From NCBI GenBank assembly GCA_009760855.2, contig WPIO01000020.1, positions 5,093,501 to 5,157,500 of the forward strand: 64,000 bases of DNA, written 5' to 3'. Below the pieces are notes generated by a model that ran no database searches, had not been told where the DNA came from, and saw nothing but the letters and a program-made list of their open reading frames with translations. Source of the stretch: Cristatella mucedo (lineage: Eukaryota > Bryozoa > Phylactolaemata > Cristatellidae). Position numbers and translations under genes: made by a program. Of the stretch, positions 43,867 through 57,149 are shown piece by piece. The stretch's first letter is position 1. Each line of letters starts with the position of its first letter.

Positions 43867-45904
43867 AATTAATTAATTGTGCACGCAGCCAGCCATAAGA
43901 GTTATAATCAAGGAGCAGCACAGCAATACATAGAACAAAGATCGACGTCAGCACATCTTGTATTCGTGTTTCTCGCACAGAGGCTAGGCCTGGCCGGGCA
44001 CAGACACGTGCCTTCAATGAGGATGCATTGTGGCCCTGCAATGTGGCAGTGGGAAGCTGATATCGAACTTATTGCTTCAATATGTATACAGGGCAAGGAA
44101 ATGAGGTTTGGAGGGGTGCATGCATTATCCACTACTACTAGTCATAGCTGGTGGCATTAAAACAAGAAGGTATGATGGTGAACTCAGCACATACTTGCTT
44201 CTTTATTTCGGGCTTGCAACGCCCAGCAAACGATGAAAGACGAGTAGCAAGTGCATTAGTATTATTATTATTAATGCATTGAAACTCCTGACTGAAAAGG
44301 CAAGTGGAAAAATGTTAATCCTATCGTTTGTGTGCTCACTGCCGGTGACTCAAAAAGCAACTGTGAAAGGTGCACGATCCTTCACGGACAGATTCACAGT
44401 GCAGAACTAATGCAGTTCTCCAAAGAAGAAGGAATACCAAACAGACGCTTAAAACGCACTTTTTAATTCCACCATTCCGTGGGTTTTGTGTTTTTTCCAG
44501 TGTGTGCATGTACCTACTTACCCTATGCCTATCTCTGTGTGCAATGTGTTAAAATGGTTGAGCAACCAATTATTAGACTTCAGCATGTTTCCCTTCTCAT
44601 TTTTCATGACGATGGATATATTCAGCCATTTTTGGTTCATTGAGTTACATAATCATGTTTATATAAAGATAAGTGAATTATTCATCCTTGACGGTAGCTG
44701 TCGACTGGACAGTAGAATGTGTGTTAATGCAAGTGCAGTACTAGAGTTAAGGCTTCACTGAAGTAATTGAGTGCATCCGAGAGCAGCATGATCTTAAGCA
44801 GGTAGATCCTATCTAATGGTAACGTTCTTTTCAAGACGTTTAATGTAGAGAGATATAATGACAGATCAGGAGCCCAAATAAATTGCGAGAACGGCTCAGT
44901 ATTGGCAATGCAAGATAAAGAGACTGGTGACACGACGCTCGATCTGTTTAAATTTTTTGAAATGCTCATAAATCAGCCATCCATTAGCTACAGCAAGCAG
45001 CACTGTAGATGGCGTTGCTTACACAAGATTCCACCTCAAATACTGTGGAAATGGGAATTTCTGTTTTTAGTGCAATTATTACCTACGCTAAGCCAGCGAG
45101 TTTTATAATGAAAAATTTAGTACTTTAGCTCGTTTAAGTAAAGAAAAGTATCACAGCCGCATCACGGCATGTACTTCATTCGTGTACGACCTATATTGGG
45201 TTCGAGCCTCCCTGCGAGCGATTCTTTAATGCCTTCTGAAAGAGGAATGAAGTGCCGTTTAGTGTCTTCTGCTGTTGCATGCTGTATATCAAGATTTGCA
45301 GTAGACTGAATTTCACTCATTTCGGTTTGATTGCGAAAATTTCTTTAGCTGATAGTGAATGAAACTGTACAGTCATTTATCTGACGATACTGTTAATAGA
45401 AAAAACCTTAACAATAACCTGGTGGTGCTGTCTGCGATGCACGAGTGCAAACCTTCACGTATCGTTTTTCACCTCTTTTAAGTGACTTTATGAACTGAAT
45501 CGCTGGGCAGAAAAAGCTTAGTAGCCGTCATGCTCTTAAATTAGATTGACTACTCATGAAGCTTCGAATGCACGTGGCTCACCTGAGGACTCCCCTAGTG
45601 CAACTATGTCCACTATAACTAGCGTTTGAAATATCACTCTTTATTAAGCAGCACTCTATTAGTCAAGGCAGCTTTAAAGGAAAGCACATACATTCGCTTG
45701 CAGAAATCGATGAGAGCTTATTTCTGCAATGCTTGATCTGAGCTGCACCCTAATTTCCAAACAAGAGATTCGATGCAACTGAGACATAACACAATAAGGA
45801 AAACGAAAAGATTGAAAGAAAGCAACAGTAAGAGAAAACGTGACGGCAAAGAGACAGGGGAGAGAGAGACAAGCAAAGATAAGGTTTTGTGACAGCGATC
45901 ATGC
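43867..45904. other. No recognised gene; spacer between duplicon copies
   Basis: About 2 kb with no array and no recognised domain. A short ATT tract at ~44262-44276 preceded by 'gcaagtgcattag' may be a vestigial L2 tail. In duplicon copy 1 the A array occupies the equivalent upstream position. Confidence 0.5.
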
Positions 45905-46839
45905 ATTCGCTTAAATAATACTGTTATTTAGGTTACCGTTATTGTAATCCTCATTAAATTATAAGCACTTCGTTAGAGGAATAGGCTATTTAATTAGTCA
46001 ATATTTTTTTGGAAGCTCGGCTTGTAAAGTTGAACTGGCAGGGCACTCACCATAGCAGTGACATAGATGCTTGACCAAAGTTAACCTAGAATCTATGTGG
46101 CTGTTTCTACAAGCTTCCGAAGTCGACTACTGGACATGGCGATGCTGGCACTGCTACTGGCACAAGTTTTGCTTGCCAAAGTAATTTCAGCTGGTTAGGC
46201 TTGCAGCATCGTGATAATAGCTTCCGGCATCAAAATTGCAAAATTTAAATTCTCGGTTGCATATATTTTGGCGTCTCAACCGAGTTTTCGGCAGTTGCTA
46301 TGCAGATGAAGTTGCAGCACCTAGCTTAGCTGACTGTCTTAAAGCTCCTATACTCACACTCAGCATCGGCTTTTGCAGTCTGCCGTGAGTCTGCTTGTTC
46401 GAATATGTAAGGCCTAACCGTGCGGAAGAGTTATATGTTCCTCTTGGTGATCGAAGTAGCTTAGTTACATTATTACTGAAAAAGTTATTATAACGAGTTT
46501 GGCTTATCAATATAAGCAGACACTTTTATTAACTGCACCTTAGTCTCAAGGCAATACAATGCTGTGGCCGCTATTCATTTTAGAATTTGTCCCACAGAAT
46601 TTTTCTTCCAGGTAATAAATGTGACACTAACCAAGGTCCATGCTTGGCAGCCCCTTCAACAAGCCGGGGAAATAGTAATCTACGAACCCCTATGGTATAC
46701 TGATGAACTACTATCCAGTCCATCTTATTATTTTAGCTGCCAATATCTATTGCCTTGACAGAGATAAGGCTTCACAGTGCTCTTACAGTTGCTTAATAAT
46801 ACTGTTATTTAGGTTATAGCTATTGTAATTCTTGTCAAA

Positions 46840-47015
46840 AAGAGCCTTGATGGCCAACTAGGTAAGGCGGTTATATTCACGACTTCGGTCCGGGCTCCTG
46901 GGTTCAATTCCAGCAGTGGGCGACCATTTATAGCCACTGCAAGCTGTGGTGATAGCTGTAAAGGCTCTGCTGTCGGTATACTAAAAGAGGCTGTTAAGTC
47001 AGGTACGATTTATTA
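46840..47015 (+). mobile_element. tRNA-derived SINE S2, copy a
   Basis: Head is 'gccttgatggccaactaggtaaggcgg' (A box) and 'gggttcaattcc' (B box). The body is 'ccactgcaagctgtggtgatagctgtaaaggctctg' and the end 'aaaagaggctgttaa'. Unlike S1, it lacks the L2-like stem-loop. Confidence 0.85.
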
Positions 47016-47545
47016 TAGATTTTCAATAATTTTAGTCTATTAGACATGTAAATAGGTTCTTTAACTACCAAATATTTTTTAGAAGCTAGGCTTCTTAAGT
47101 TGAATCGGCAGGGCACTATCCATAGTAGAGCTATAGATGCTTGACCACAAGATTCCTCTTGCTTTTACTTTAATTCGCTTAGTAATATTCCTACAAAGTT
47201 ATGATAATGACTTTGGCTTATCAGTGTAATCAGATCCTTTTATTAACTGCACCTTAGTGTCAAGGCTGTGGCCGACATTTATTGTATAGTTTGTTCTGCA
47301 GAATTCTACTTCCAGGTATTAAATGTGTCACTAACCAAGGTCCATGCTTGGAAGGCCCTTCAACAAGCAAGAAAATAGTAATCTAGGAATCCCTATGGTT
47401 TACTGATGAACTACTAGCCAGTCGATCTTTTTATTTTAGGTGCCAATATCAATTGACTTGACAGAGACAAGGCTTTCTCACGGTGCTCTTACAGTTGCTA
47501 ATTATTGCTGTTTTTTTAGTTTATAGTTATTGTAGTCCTTGTCAG

Positions 47546-47730
47546 AAAGAGCCTTGATCGCACACTAGGTAAGCCGGTTGCTCTTACGACCTCGGTCCCG
47601 AGGTCGTGGGTTTGATTCCTGTAGTTAGCGATCCTTTATCGCCACTGCAAGCCGTGGTGATAGCTGTAAATGCTCTGCCGTCGCTATAAAAAAGAGGCTG
47701 TGTAATCAGCTAGGATATATTTTTATTTTC
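47546..47730 (+). mobile_element. tRNA-derived SINE S2, copy b
   Basis: Same family, same orientation and same position within the B unit as copy a (after 'gtagtccttgtca'). It was probably copied with the unit rather than inserted again. Confidence 0.85.
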
Positions 47731-50700
47731 TATTAATTGTAAGCTCTTTGACAAGTAAATAGGCTCTTTAACTACCCAATATTTTTTTGGAAGCTTGGCT
47801 TCTAAAGTTCAATTGGCAGGGCACTCTGCATAGTGGTGTCGTATTAGCTTGACCACAATATTCCTCTTGCTTTTACTTGAATGGGGTTAGTTATATTCTT
47901 ACAAAAAAAGCAATGATAATGACTTTGGTTTATCAATGTAATCAGACACTTTAAGTAACAGCACCTTAGTTGGAAGGCCAGCCCATTCTGTCAATTTTAC
48001 CGCCATTTATTGTAGATTTTGTCCAGCGGAATTACTCTTTCACGTACTAAATGCGGCACCAACCAAGATTCATGCTTGGCAGCTCCTTCAACAAGCATGA
48101 AAATAGTCATGCATGAACCCCAAACGTGTTTTGACATACTACTGTCGGTCGATCTGAACTCTCGTACACCAAATGTCAATTGTCTAGGAAGAAGAAGGCT
48201 TTCAGATGGTGCTGTAGCACTTGTTTTATACGACTATTACTTATTTTAGGAATACTATAATCCTTATCACTATTATAAACTCTTCGATAAGCAACGATGG
48301 ACTTGAACAGCCCAATTTTTATCAGAAGCTTGGCTTGTAAAGTGAAACGGAACATGCTCTCCTTATAGTGGTGGCAGAGATGCTTGACCATAGCCTACCA
48401 AAAATGTGTGTATGCGTTTTCAACAAGCTGCTAAAGTCAATCACTGGACGTGGTGATACTGGCCAGGCGGCTGCTGCAAGTTCTTCTTGCAGCATGTTGA
48501 TTAAGCTGAGTAGGCTTGCAGCTTCTTGATTGCAGATTTAGGCATCTTGATAGCAGATTTTACATTCTCGGTTGCACATTTGGGCTTCTCGACCGAGTTG
48601 TCATCTGTTGCTGGGCAGGCCAACCTGCTTTACCTAGCTCACCTGAAAGTGACAAAGTTCTGGTGCTCACACTCTGAACCAGCTTTCACGGGCAGCTGTG
48701 AGCATGCTAGCATGAAAATGCATGCCCAACCATGTGGACATGCGATCGCTCCTCTTGCTGACTTGAATGAGCTTACTTATATTCTTACTGAGAAAATATG
48801 ATAATAACTTTTGCTTAGCAGTATAATCAGACACTTTCAGTAACTTCACCTTAGTTGCAAGGAAAGCCCATGCTGTCAACACGACAGATATTTATTCAGA
48901 ACTTGTCTCGATGAATTACTATTCCAGGTGATAAATGTATCACCTCTTCAAGGTTCACGATCGGCTAATATTTCAACAAGTATGAAAATAGTCATGTATA
49001 AACCCCTGTTGGTTTTTGATGAACTTCTACCCAGTCGATCTGAATTATAGTGCAACAAATAATAATTACCTTGACATCAGAATAATTTCTTATGGTGATA
49101 TTGCACTTGTTTAATATCACTATTACCTCAGGTACGATTATTATAATCCTCTTCCGGATTGTATGCTCTTCGATATGAAAAGGCGGACACGAGTTACAAC
49201 GTTCATCTAAAGCTTGGCTTCTAATGTTTAACTGGACATGCACTCCCTGTAATGGTGGCAAAGGTGCTCGCCCAAAGTGTACCTACAATCTAGGTACGGG
49301 ATTTCTACGTGCTGCCATGGTGATTCGCTGGAGCAAGGGATGCTAGGACTTGCGGCCGGTACAAGTTCATCTTACCAAAGATCGATTAAGATGACCAGGC
49401 TTGCAGCGTCTTGATTACAGATTTAGGTATCAATGTGGTAGACCTTAGCATCGTGGTTGCCGACTTCGACATCACTGCCGATTGGTCGGCCGTTGCTTGG
49501 CAGGTCCAGTTGCCGGCCTAGCTCCGGTGAGAGTATTAAAGCTGTAGTGCTAACGCACATTCGGCCGACATTTACTTGACAGTATTTCGTGTGGAATTAC
49601 TCTTCCACGTACTTAATGTGTCACTAAATAAGGTCCATGCTTGGCTGCCCCTTCCACAAGTAAGAAAACAGTCACTTGTGAAACCTTATCGTTTTCCGAT
49701 TAAATACTAACCAGTCGATCTCATTTATTTTGCTGCCTAAGTCGTTTGCCATGACAGAAATATGACTTTGTGACGGTGCTCTTAAAGTTGCCTAAATAAT
49801 GCTGGTATTAATGTTACATTTTTGTAATCGATGTCAGAATTATAAGCTCATCGAGAAGTGAATAGGCTCTTAAACTACACAATATTTTCTCGGAAGCTTG
49901 GCATCTAAATTTGAACTGGCAGGGTACCCTGCATAGTGGTGGTATAGGTGCTTAACCAAAGTCGGCCTAAAATCTATGTATGCGTTTTCTACAAGCTGCC
50001 AAAGTTAATCTCTGCACATGCGATGTTGGTAGTGTTGCCGGTGCAAGCTCTTGCTTGCCAAAGGTGATTAAGCTGAGTAGGCTTACTGCATCTTGATCAC
50101 GGATTTTAGCCTCCAGATTGCAGATTTTTGCATCTGGGCTGCTCATTTGGGAGTCTCGACCGAGTTTATGGCCGTTGCTAGGCAGGCCTAGTTGCAGCAC
50201 CTAGCTAAGCTCACAGTGATAAACCTTTGGTGCTCACACTGACCATCGGCTTTCGAAGGCTGCTGTGAGCCTGCTGGCATGAATATGTATGCCTAACCGT
50301 TTGGACATGCTAAATGTTCCTCTCGCTGACTTAAATAGCTTAGTGACGTTTTGGCTGACAAGGTTGTGATGATGCCTTTGTTTTATCAATATTATCAGAC
50401 ACTTGAACTAACTACACCTTACCTGCGAGGCATTCCCCATGCTGTCAATTTTAGAAGACATTCATTTGAGAGTATTTTCTGTGGAATTGCTCTTTCAGGC
50501 ATTAAATGTGTCAGAAATAAGGGTCTATGCTTGGCTGCCCCTTCATCACGTGTGTAAATAGTCATGTATGAACCCATGTCGTTTTGCGATCAACTACTAC
50601 CCGGTCGATCTGAGTTCTTGTGCACCAAATGTTAGTATGCTCAACACGAAGAAGGCTTTTTAATGGTGGGGTTGCACTTGTTGAATACCACTGCTACTTA

Positions 50701-51496
50701 AGTTACGATTTTTATGATCTTTGTGTGGATTGTAAGCTTTTTGATATGCAAAGACGGAGATGAACAACTCAATATTTTTCGGATGCTTGGCTTGTTAAGG
50801 AGAACCGGATATGCACTCCCTACAATGGTGTCAGAGATGCTCGACCAAAGTCTATCACAAATTTGTGTGTCCGTTTTCTACAAGCTCTCAAGATCAATCG
50901 CTGGACTTGGCAACGGTAGCAATGCTGCCGTTGCAAGTTCTGCTTGCCAGTGGTCAATTAAGCTGAGTAGTCTTTTAGTGGTCGACTGTTGCAAGGCAGG
51001 TCTAGTTGAGGAACCTAGCTCCAGTGTGAGTGATAAAACTTTGCAGCTCACAGTCAGCATCTCCTTTCGCTGGCTGCTGTGAGCATGCTGGCACGAATAT
51101 GCATTGCAAACATTGTGGGCTTGCTAAATCTTCCTTTTGCTGACTTGATGTAGCTTGGACACGGTGTTACTGGCGAGATATGATGATGACTTTGGTAAAT
51201 AAAGATTACGAGACACTTTAAGTAACCACATCCTTGTTTAAAGGCATGCACCATGCTGTCAATTTTGCCGAGATTTATGTGAGCGTTGACCCTGTGGAAT
51301 TTCTATTCCAGATACTTAATGTGTCACTAAACAAGGTTCATGCTCGGCTGCCTATTCAACCAATAGTTAATAGTCGTGCATGAAACCCTATCTTTTTCCA
51401 ATTAGCTACTAGCTCGTCGATCTTATTTGTTGTGCTGCCACTGTTGTTGCCTTGAAAGAGATAAAGTTTGACGGTGCTCTTCCAGTAGCTTAATTA

Positions 51497-51667
51497 AAAT
51501 CCTAGCTGATTAAACAGCCTCTTTTTGTATAGCGACAGATGAACCTTCATGGCTATCACCACCGCTTGCAGTGGCGATAAAGGATCGCCCACTGCAGGAA
51601 TCGAACCCACGACCTCGGGACCACGGTCGTGAAAGCAACCACCTTACCTAGTGTGCCATCAACTGTT
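51497..51667 (-). mobile_element. tRNA-derived SINE S2, copy c
   Basis: Minus-strand copy with the best-preserved tRNA head (reverse complement 'tggcacactaggtaaggtgg' and 'gggttcgattcctgc'). It lies at a different place in the B unit than copies a and b, so it is an independent insertion. Confidence 0.9.
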
Positions 51668-54039
51668 ATTTGGGTTGTTGTAATCGCACTCCTTGTCAGA
51701 ATCATAAGCTCTCCAAAAAGGGAATTGGCTCATTAATTTTCCAATATTTATCAGAAGCTTGACTTGCAAAGTTGAACTGGCATGGCAGTCCTTATAGTGG
51801 TATCATAGATGCTTGACTAAAGCCAACCTAAAATCTACCTATATATTTTGTACAACCTATCAAGATCAATCGCTGGACATGGCGATGCTGTGCAACGTTG
51901 CTGCACCAACTTCTGCTTGCCAAAGGTTAAGTAAGCTGAGTAGGCTTGCAGCTTCTCGATTACTGATTCCGGCTTCTAGATTGTAGATCCCAGCATCTCG
52001 GTTGCTGACTTTGGCTTCCCAGCCGCGTGGTCAGCCATTGCTGGGTAAGTCTATTTGCTGCACCTAGCCCAGAGGAGAGTGTTAAAGCCGTGGTGCACAC
52101 ACTCAGCACCTGCCTTCGCAGGCTGGTGTGAGCCAGCTTGCGTGATTATGCTGGTCTAACCGTGTGGACTTGCTAAATGTTCCGGCTAGTGACTTGAAGT
52201 AGCTTAGTCAGATTCTAACTGCCAACGTTATTGTGAGGACTTTTGTATCAATGTAATCAGACACTTTAAGTCACTGCACCTTTGTTACAAGGCAAGCCCA
52301 TGCTGTAAACCTTTCCATCATTTATTGTAGAGTTTGTCCAGTGGATTCAGTCGTCCATATGCTAAATGTGGCACCAACCGAGATCCATGCTTGGTAGCCC
52401 CTTCAACCAGTAGGAAAATAGTCATGTATGGACCCCTATCGTCTTATTGATTGACTACTATTAGTCGATCTGAACTCTCGTGCAGCAATTGCCAATTGCC
52501 TTGACAGATGAAACGTGCCTGAGGGCGGAATTGCACTTTTTGAATACCAGTATTACTTAAGTTACGATTATTATAGTCCTTATCACGATGGTAAGTAATT
52601 AGATAACCAAAGACGGACACTAGCTGCCCAGTATTTTTCGGGATTCGAGCGGAACTGGACATTCAATAACCATAGTGGTGCCAGAGAGGTTTACCCGAAG
52701 CCAGCTTAAAATGTATACATGTGTGTGTTCAGCATGCTGCAAAGGTCAATCGCTGGACGTGGTGGAGCTTGCACAGCTGCTGTTGCAAGTTCTACTTGCC
52801 AAGGGTCGATTAAGCTGAGCAGGCTGCAGCTTCTCTATTACCGATTTCGCTGTCTATATTGTAGATCATAGCATCTCGGTTGCAGACTTTGGCATCTCGG
52901 CCGAGTGGTAGGCCATTGCTAGGCAGGTCTAATAGCAGCACCTAGCTCAGCTGAGATTGTTAAAGCTCTGGTGCTCACATTCAGCACTAGCTTTCGCAGG
53001 GAGTTGTGAGTGTGCTGTGTGAATATGCTACCAAGCCGGTGGACTTACTAAATATTCCTCTTGCTGCCTTGAAGTAGCTCAGTCACAATCTCACTGACAA
53101 TTTTTTTGCGATCACTTTAATTTAAGAATGTAACCTTACACTTTAAGTAACTAAACCTTATTTGCAAAGTATATCCCTTGCTATCAATTTCGCAGACATT
53201 TTTTGAAGAGTATGTTTTGTGGAATCACTCGTTTAGGTATCTCAAGTGTCGCTAAATAACATCCGCGCTTAGCTGCTCCTTCAAGAAGTAGGTAATACTA
53301 CTGTCGTAATTGTAATCATTGTCAGACTTATAAGCTCTTCGATAAGGGGAAAGGCTCTTGAACTACCCACAATTTTTTTACAACCGGCCAAGGTCAATCG
53401 CTGGTCCGATTTCGGCATCTAGAAACCACAATGAAGTAGCTCGGTTGCATATTGTGGTGTCTTGGCCGAGTTTACGGCCGTTGCTAGGCAGGTCTGGTGG
53501 CAGCACCTAGCTCAGCTGCAAGTGACAAAGTGCCTGTGATCACACTTAGCACCAGCTTTTCCAGACGGCAGGGAGCATGCTGGCAGGAGTGTGCTTGCCC
53601 AACCGCGTGAACGTGCACAATTTTCCTGTAGATGACATGAATTATCATTGTCAAATTCTTACAAATTTATGACAACTTGGCCGACATGTATTTGAGAGTT
53701 CATTCTGCATAATCACTCTTCTAAATACTTCAAGTGTCACTAATCACGGTCCAAACGGGACCGTGACTTCGAAATGTAGGAGAATAGTTATGCATGAACC
53801 TTTATTGCTTGCTGGTCGTCTACTAACCAGTCGACTTCATTCCTTCCCCGCAAATGCCAATTGCCTTTTTAGAGATAAGGCGTTTTGAGGGTGCCCTTAC
53901 AGATTATCATAACAATATCTCTTACATCACCACTATAACCAGCGTCAGAGTTAGAAGCCCCACGATGAGGGTTGATGCTCATTACTTACTTAGTATTCGT
54001 TCGGAAGCTTGGCTTGCGAAATTGAACTGGCAGGGTAAT

Positions 54040-55260
54040 AAGTCTAGGGGTGGCGTAGCTACTGGCTGCTATGGAATGGGCATCGACTGTGGCAGCAGGG
54101 CCACAGCAGCATCTTGCCTGATCACTTGCGACAGTGACAGAGCCATCCATAGAGCTAGACCTATCATTGGAAGTAGCCTCAGTACCAGCTACTTCATTTG
54201 CAAGGCTACTTGATGCTCCAGTGCGGCCACGGGCCTCGTCTGAATGCTTTCGTCAGTGGGCCTTATCTCGGTTACCTAAATCTGTTTTCAGTCAACTTAT
54301 AACAGGCCGAGTTCGACTTGTAAGTGCTGGAGTGCTGGGCAGAAATATCTCCGGCCTATTACTTCCGGTAGACCTTGTCCGACCACAACGACTTGCTAGG
54401 GTTTATTCATCTTTGTGTTCCAGAAAGCAGTGGCCAAGTAAATACCTTAACGTGTTGACATTTGACCACACCACGAAATGGCTGTCAAGTGAACAGTTCT
54501 TAAATTATCGTTATTGTGTTAGTGGCGATGTGCTAAAATTAAATATCAGTTGCCTCCAGTGGCAAGCATTATGGCATGGCATTTGATCGTTTGCATAGTA
54601 CTTGATGCAATTTCCCATGCAGAAACCTCTCTGGTAAGTGTGCAGCCCTTACAGGAGTCTCGTCGAGTCGTTGGTCATCCTCCGATTTAAAGAATTTTCC
54701 TTTTTAAATAGTAGGCATTTTCCATTACCAGGACTTTTTATGCAACTGGTGCAACCATGCAGCCAACTATGCTGCCAGTTATTGAGCAGCTCATACATAA
54801 CCGGGATGGCTTCAGCTGCCATTTATTGAATCGATTGATGACTCGTCTCAACTGCTGTGCGTTTCCTGTCGTTATCTCTTTTTGGACGTTACCAACATAC
54901 TTCTGGATTCCACCATCTGGCCAGTGACTCAGCTGCTTTTACTGGTCTTTCATCATGTGTGTGGGCATGAGCTTGAACAAAGGATCGGCTGTCTTCACTG
55001 GTACTGGTTACTGTACATCGTGGCATACTTTCTGAGGGCTTCCACGTTCGTGATTGTGCCATTACCTTTGAGAAATTGTGAAGCTCCAACTATACTACCT
55101 TCGAGTGAGGGTAATGTGCTGGATACAAGTTTCAGTTGCCTCGCCAAGTGGTCATTTGTTATAGCAGGTCCCAGGTTTGGACATAGTTATCACACTTGTC
55201 AAGGGTGCTACCTGGCCAGAGAGTATGCTGCTCTTACTTGCACTCTGCAAAATCTCATTT
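54040..55260. repeat. ~148 bp satellite, short copy (duplicon 2)
   Basis: Starts with the same GGCAGCAGGGC-type lead-in as 22.04 kb, then about six 148 bp units aligning with 23.7-24.5 kb ('gtgttagtggcgatgtgct', 'ggcaagcattatggcatggca'). It then jumps to sequence matching 24.56 kb and on to block F. Confidence 0.8.
54134..54586 (+). CDS. Hypothetical frame across satellite lead-in
   Basis: 150 codons, the longest frame here, without a recognisable domain. Its second half lies in the 148 bp satellite, whose units are not frame-conserved. Probably chance. Confidence 0.12.
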   Translation: MTEPSIELDLSLEVASVPATSFARLLDAPVRPRASSECFRQWALSRLPKSVFSQLITGRVRLVSAGVLGRNISGLLLPVDLVRPQRLARVYSSLCSRKQWPSKYLNVLTFDHTTKWLSSEQFLNYRYCVSGDVLKLNISCLQWQALWHGI

Positions 55261-55419
55261 ATGGATTTCAGGTAAACCGCTAGATAGCCAGGCTTGCTAT
55301 ACAGCCCGAGCAGCCGGCCTGGAGCCACTGGTTGGCTTGCCTGAGGGGCAGCACAAACAGAAGAGGAGCTTTCTCACATCGCATTATCTAAATATGTCAT
55401 CAATCTTCTGCCTTACCTT

Positions 55420-55870
55420 GGACTGCCCTTTCCCTCGAGGCGATTGAACTGCTTAGGAGCACCAGCCGAATAAGCAGGAGTCTTGGAGGCTCTTCCACAG
55501 TGCAGTCACTGCTTTGCTGCCACTCAGAGCCAGACTGAATCAGAGAGCGATTGCGGTGGACGGCCGCGTTTTACCACAAGCTGAATGCTATTTAATTAAC
55601 CGAAAAAGTCCCTGCATCCTAGTTGCGCTGTAATTATTATTCCTTTGTATAGCATCCCCTGAGAACTTAATCTCTATTCAGGCACTCCATAAATGCCAGG
55701 GAGCTCGAGCCCACGAGCTCAGCAAGACCTTGGTCAGGCAAGTTCTTTCAGTGATGCACCAAACCATCTCTGAGCTTACTTATCTGCTTAAAAGCTAAGC
55801 TCCGGAAATTGATCATTAAGTGCCATGCTGCCATTTATAACGGTAACTTTTAGAAAAAGAGAGCTGTATG
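55420..55870. repeat. Block F, copy F3 (interrupted by a SINE)
   Basis: Close match to F1 (28.01-28.32 kb), including an identical ~35 bp run around 'ggaggctcttccacagtgcagtcactgctttgctgcc'. Confidence 0.8.
55633..55786 (-). mobile_element. tRNA-derived SINE S1, copy e
   Basis: Minus-strand copy. The reverse complement reads from 'ctcagagatggtttggtgcatcactgaaag' to 'tgcctgaatagagattaagttctcaggggatgctatacaaagg' with an ATT-like tail. Block F1 shows the unoccupied site at about 28213-28219. Confidence 0.9.
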
Positions 55871-56099
55871 TAGACTTTGCACGTCCTTCCACGAACAGAT
55901 TTGGTTACTGAGCTAACTGCCATTATAACTAAGCTTTAGCATTTGTGGTTAAAATGGTTGCTTTAGTTTGTATATGCTACAAATCCTATTCATCAGTATG
56001 ATTAGTCCAACAAATAGCACAGGTATTTTCTTTCGATAGGCATAGCCAACCCACCTATATTGGTAGGCATTTGGCGAAATACATGCACAGCATTGTGAG

Positions 56100-57149
56100 T
56101 CTTATCTCAGGACTAAGTGACTATTAAGAAATAAGAGTTGACGATTGGCTCAGGTGTTGACTGATTTTAATAGTCAAGGCTGAATAGTAGTATGTTGATT
56201 TCACAAGCTTGTTTCGTTTCGTGACTGAACTCCCACCTCGAATATTTCGAATGTCAAATTGATTTTCTAATTGAATTGAATAGAATTTCAGTAAGTCCGT
56301 TCAGAACCAAAAATTACGGCAGGTGTTTCTCACGTTTTGAAATTTCAAAATGCAATAGTAAAAATGAGTATTTGTTGAACACAGCAGAATAAGATGTGCT
56401 GGATGAAAGGGCTTGATTAATGATTACAAACCCAAATCACCTTATAGATCAAACGGCATAAAGATTTTGATGGAGTCGGTGCAGAAAGGTAGAAAATGAA
56501 GCATGAATCTAATTATCAGGCTTGTTTCTTTTTTGCTTGTTTTCTTATCTTCAGTCGTCTTCCATTAAAACCTGTCCAATCAGGCTTGCTTTTTCTGAAT
56601 AATTTTTAAATGCTAGGCAAGCTTCACTATATAGCTCCGTCTCAAGCTCAGTTGAAACATTTTCTGGGTGTTTCGTTCGGATTCATTCTGAACTGTTCTC
56701 CCACATACCTAAAGTTTCCTTTATCTCTCTTGCCGAGTTAACCTTCACCATCCTTTCTGTTTGTTTGTTCTGCAAAACTTCCATGTGTTGCTTCTTTGGC
56801 TCTTTTAGCTACTCGGTTGTCAGTTCCATGAAGTGTGCCTCGACGAGCTCATTAACGTAGCTCTCATCCAAGTCCAGGCTCATGGACTAGCCAGGCGGTA
56901 CATTCACCTCCACCACGGCACCTTTGGATTCAAGTCATTTAAATTATAAGTTGCCATCCCTTACAATAGTGCTCGGGTAAATATTGCAGCATTTATTTCG
57001 ACGTTGGCTTCACAACTGGCAGCTGGACATCTGAAGCTGGCTCGTAACCCGAACTTTTCGTTCAACTCAGATTTATTAATCGGCAGACGGACAGCAGGCA
57101 TCACGAAAAACTCCTCAGTTGGAACACTGTTAAGTCAAGGTAGAGCTGT
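56100..57149. other. No recognised gene
   Basis: AT-rich sequence between blocks F3 and G2, too diverged from 28.5-29.8 kb for confident alignment. No domain visible. Confidence 0.5.

Larger units (their letters stand above)
45905..54040. repeat. B repeat array, about eleven units (~889 bp period)
   Basis: The marker 'gaagcttggcttgtaaagttgaactggcaggg' and variants recur at about 46011, 47081, 47789, 48324, 49208, 49892, 50781, 51753, 52640 and 54002, with a truncated unit near 53381. After removing SINEs, full units are ~885-895 bp. Two neighbouring units are only ~530 bp because of one shared internal deletion. Typical words are 'gttgctaggcaggtctagttgcagcacctagctcagc' and 'actaaccaaggtccatgcttggcagcccc'. 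No frame is conserved. Confidence 0.9.

Noticed and set aside
46843-46925. Possible functional tRNA genes (also 15.5, 18.8, 23.0, 26.5, 47.5, 51.6, 55.7 kb)
   Set aside because: The A and B boxes resemble tRNA promoters, but the cloverleaf does not close and each copy continues into a shared SINE body.
54134-54586. 150-codon frame as a real gene
   Set aside because: It overlaps the satellite, resembles no family, and its paralogous region at 22.1-23.9 kb lacks the same frame.
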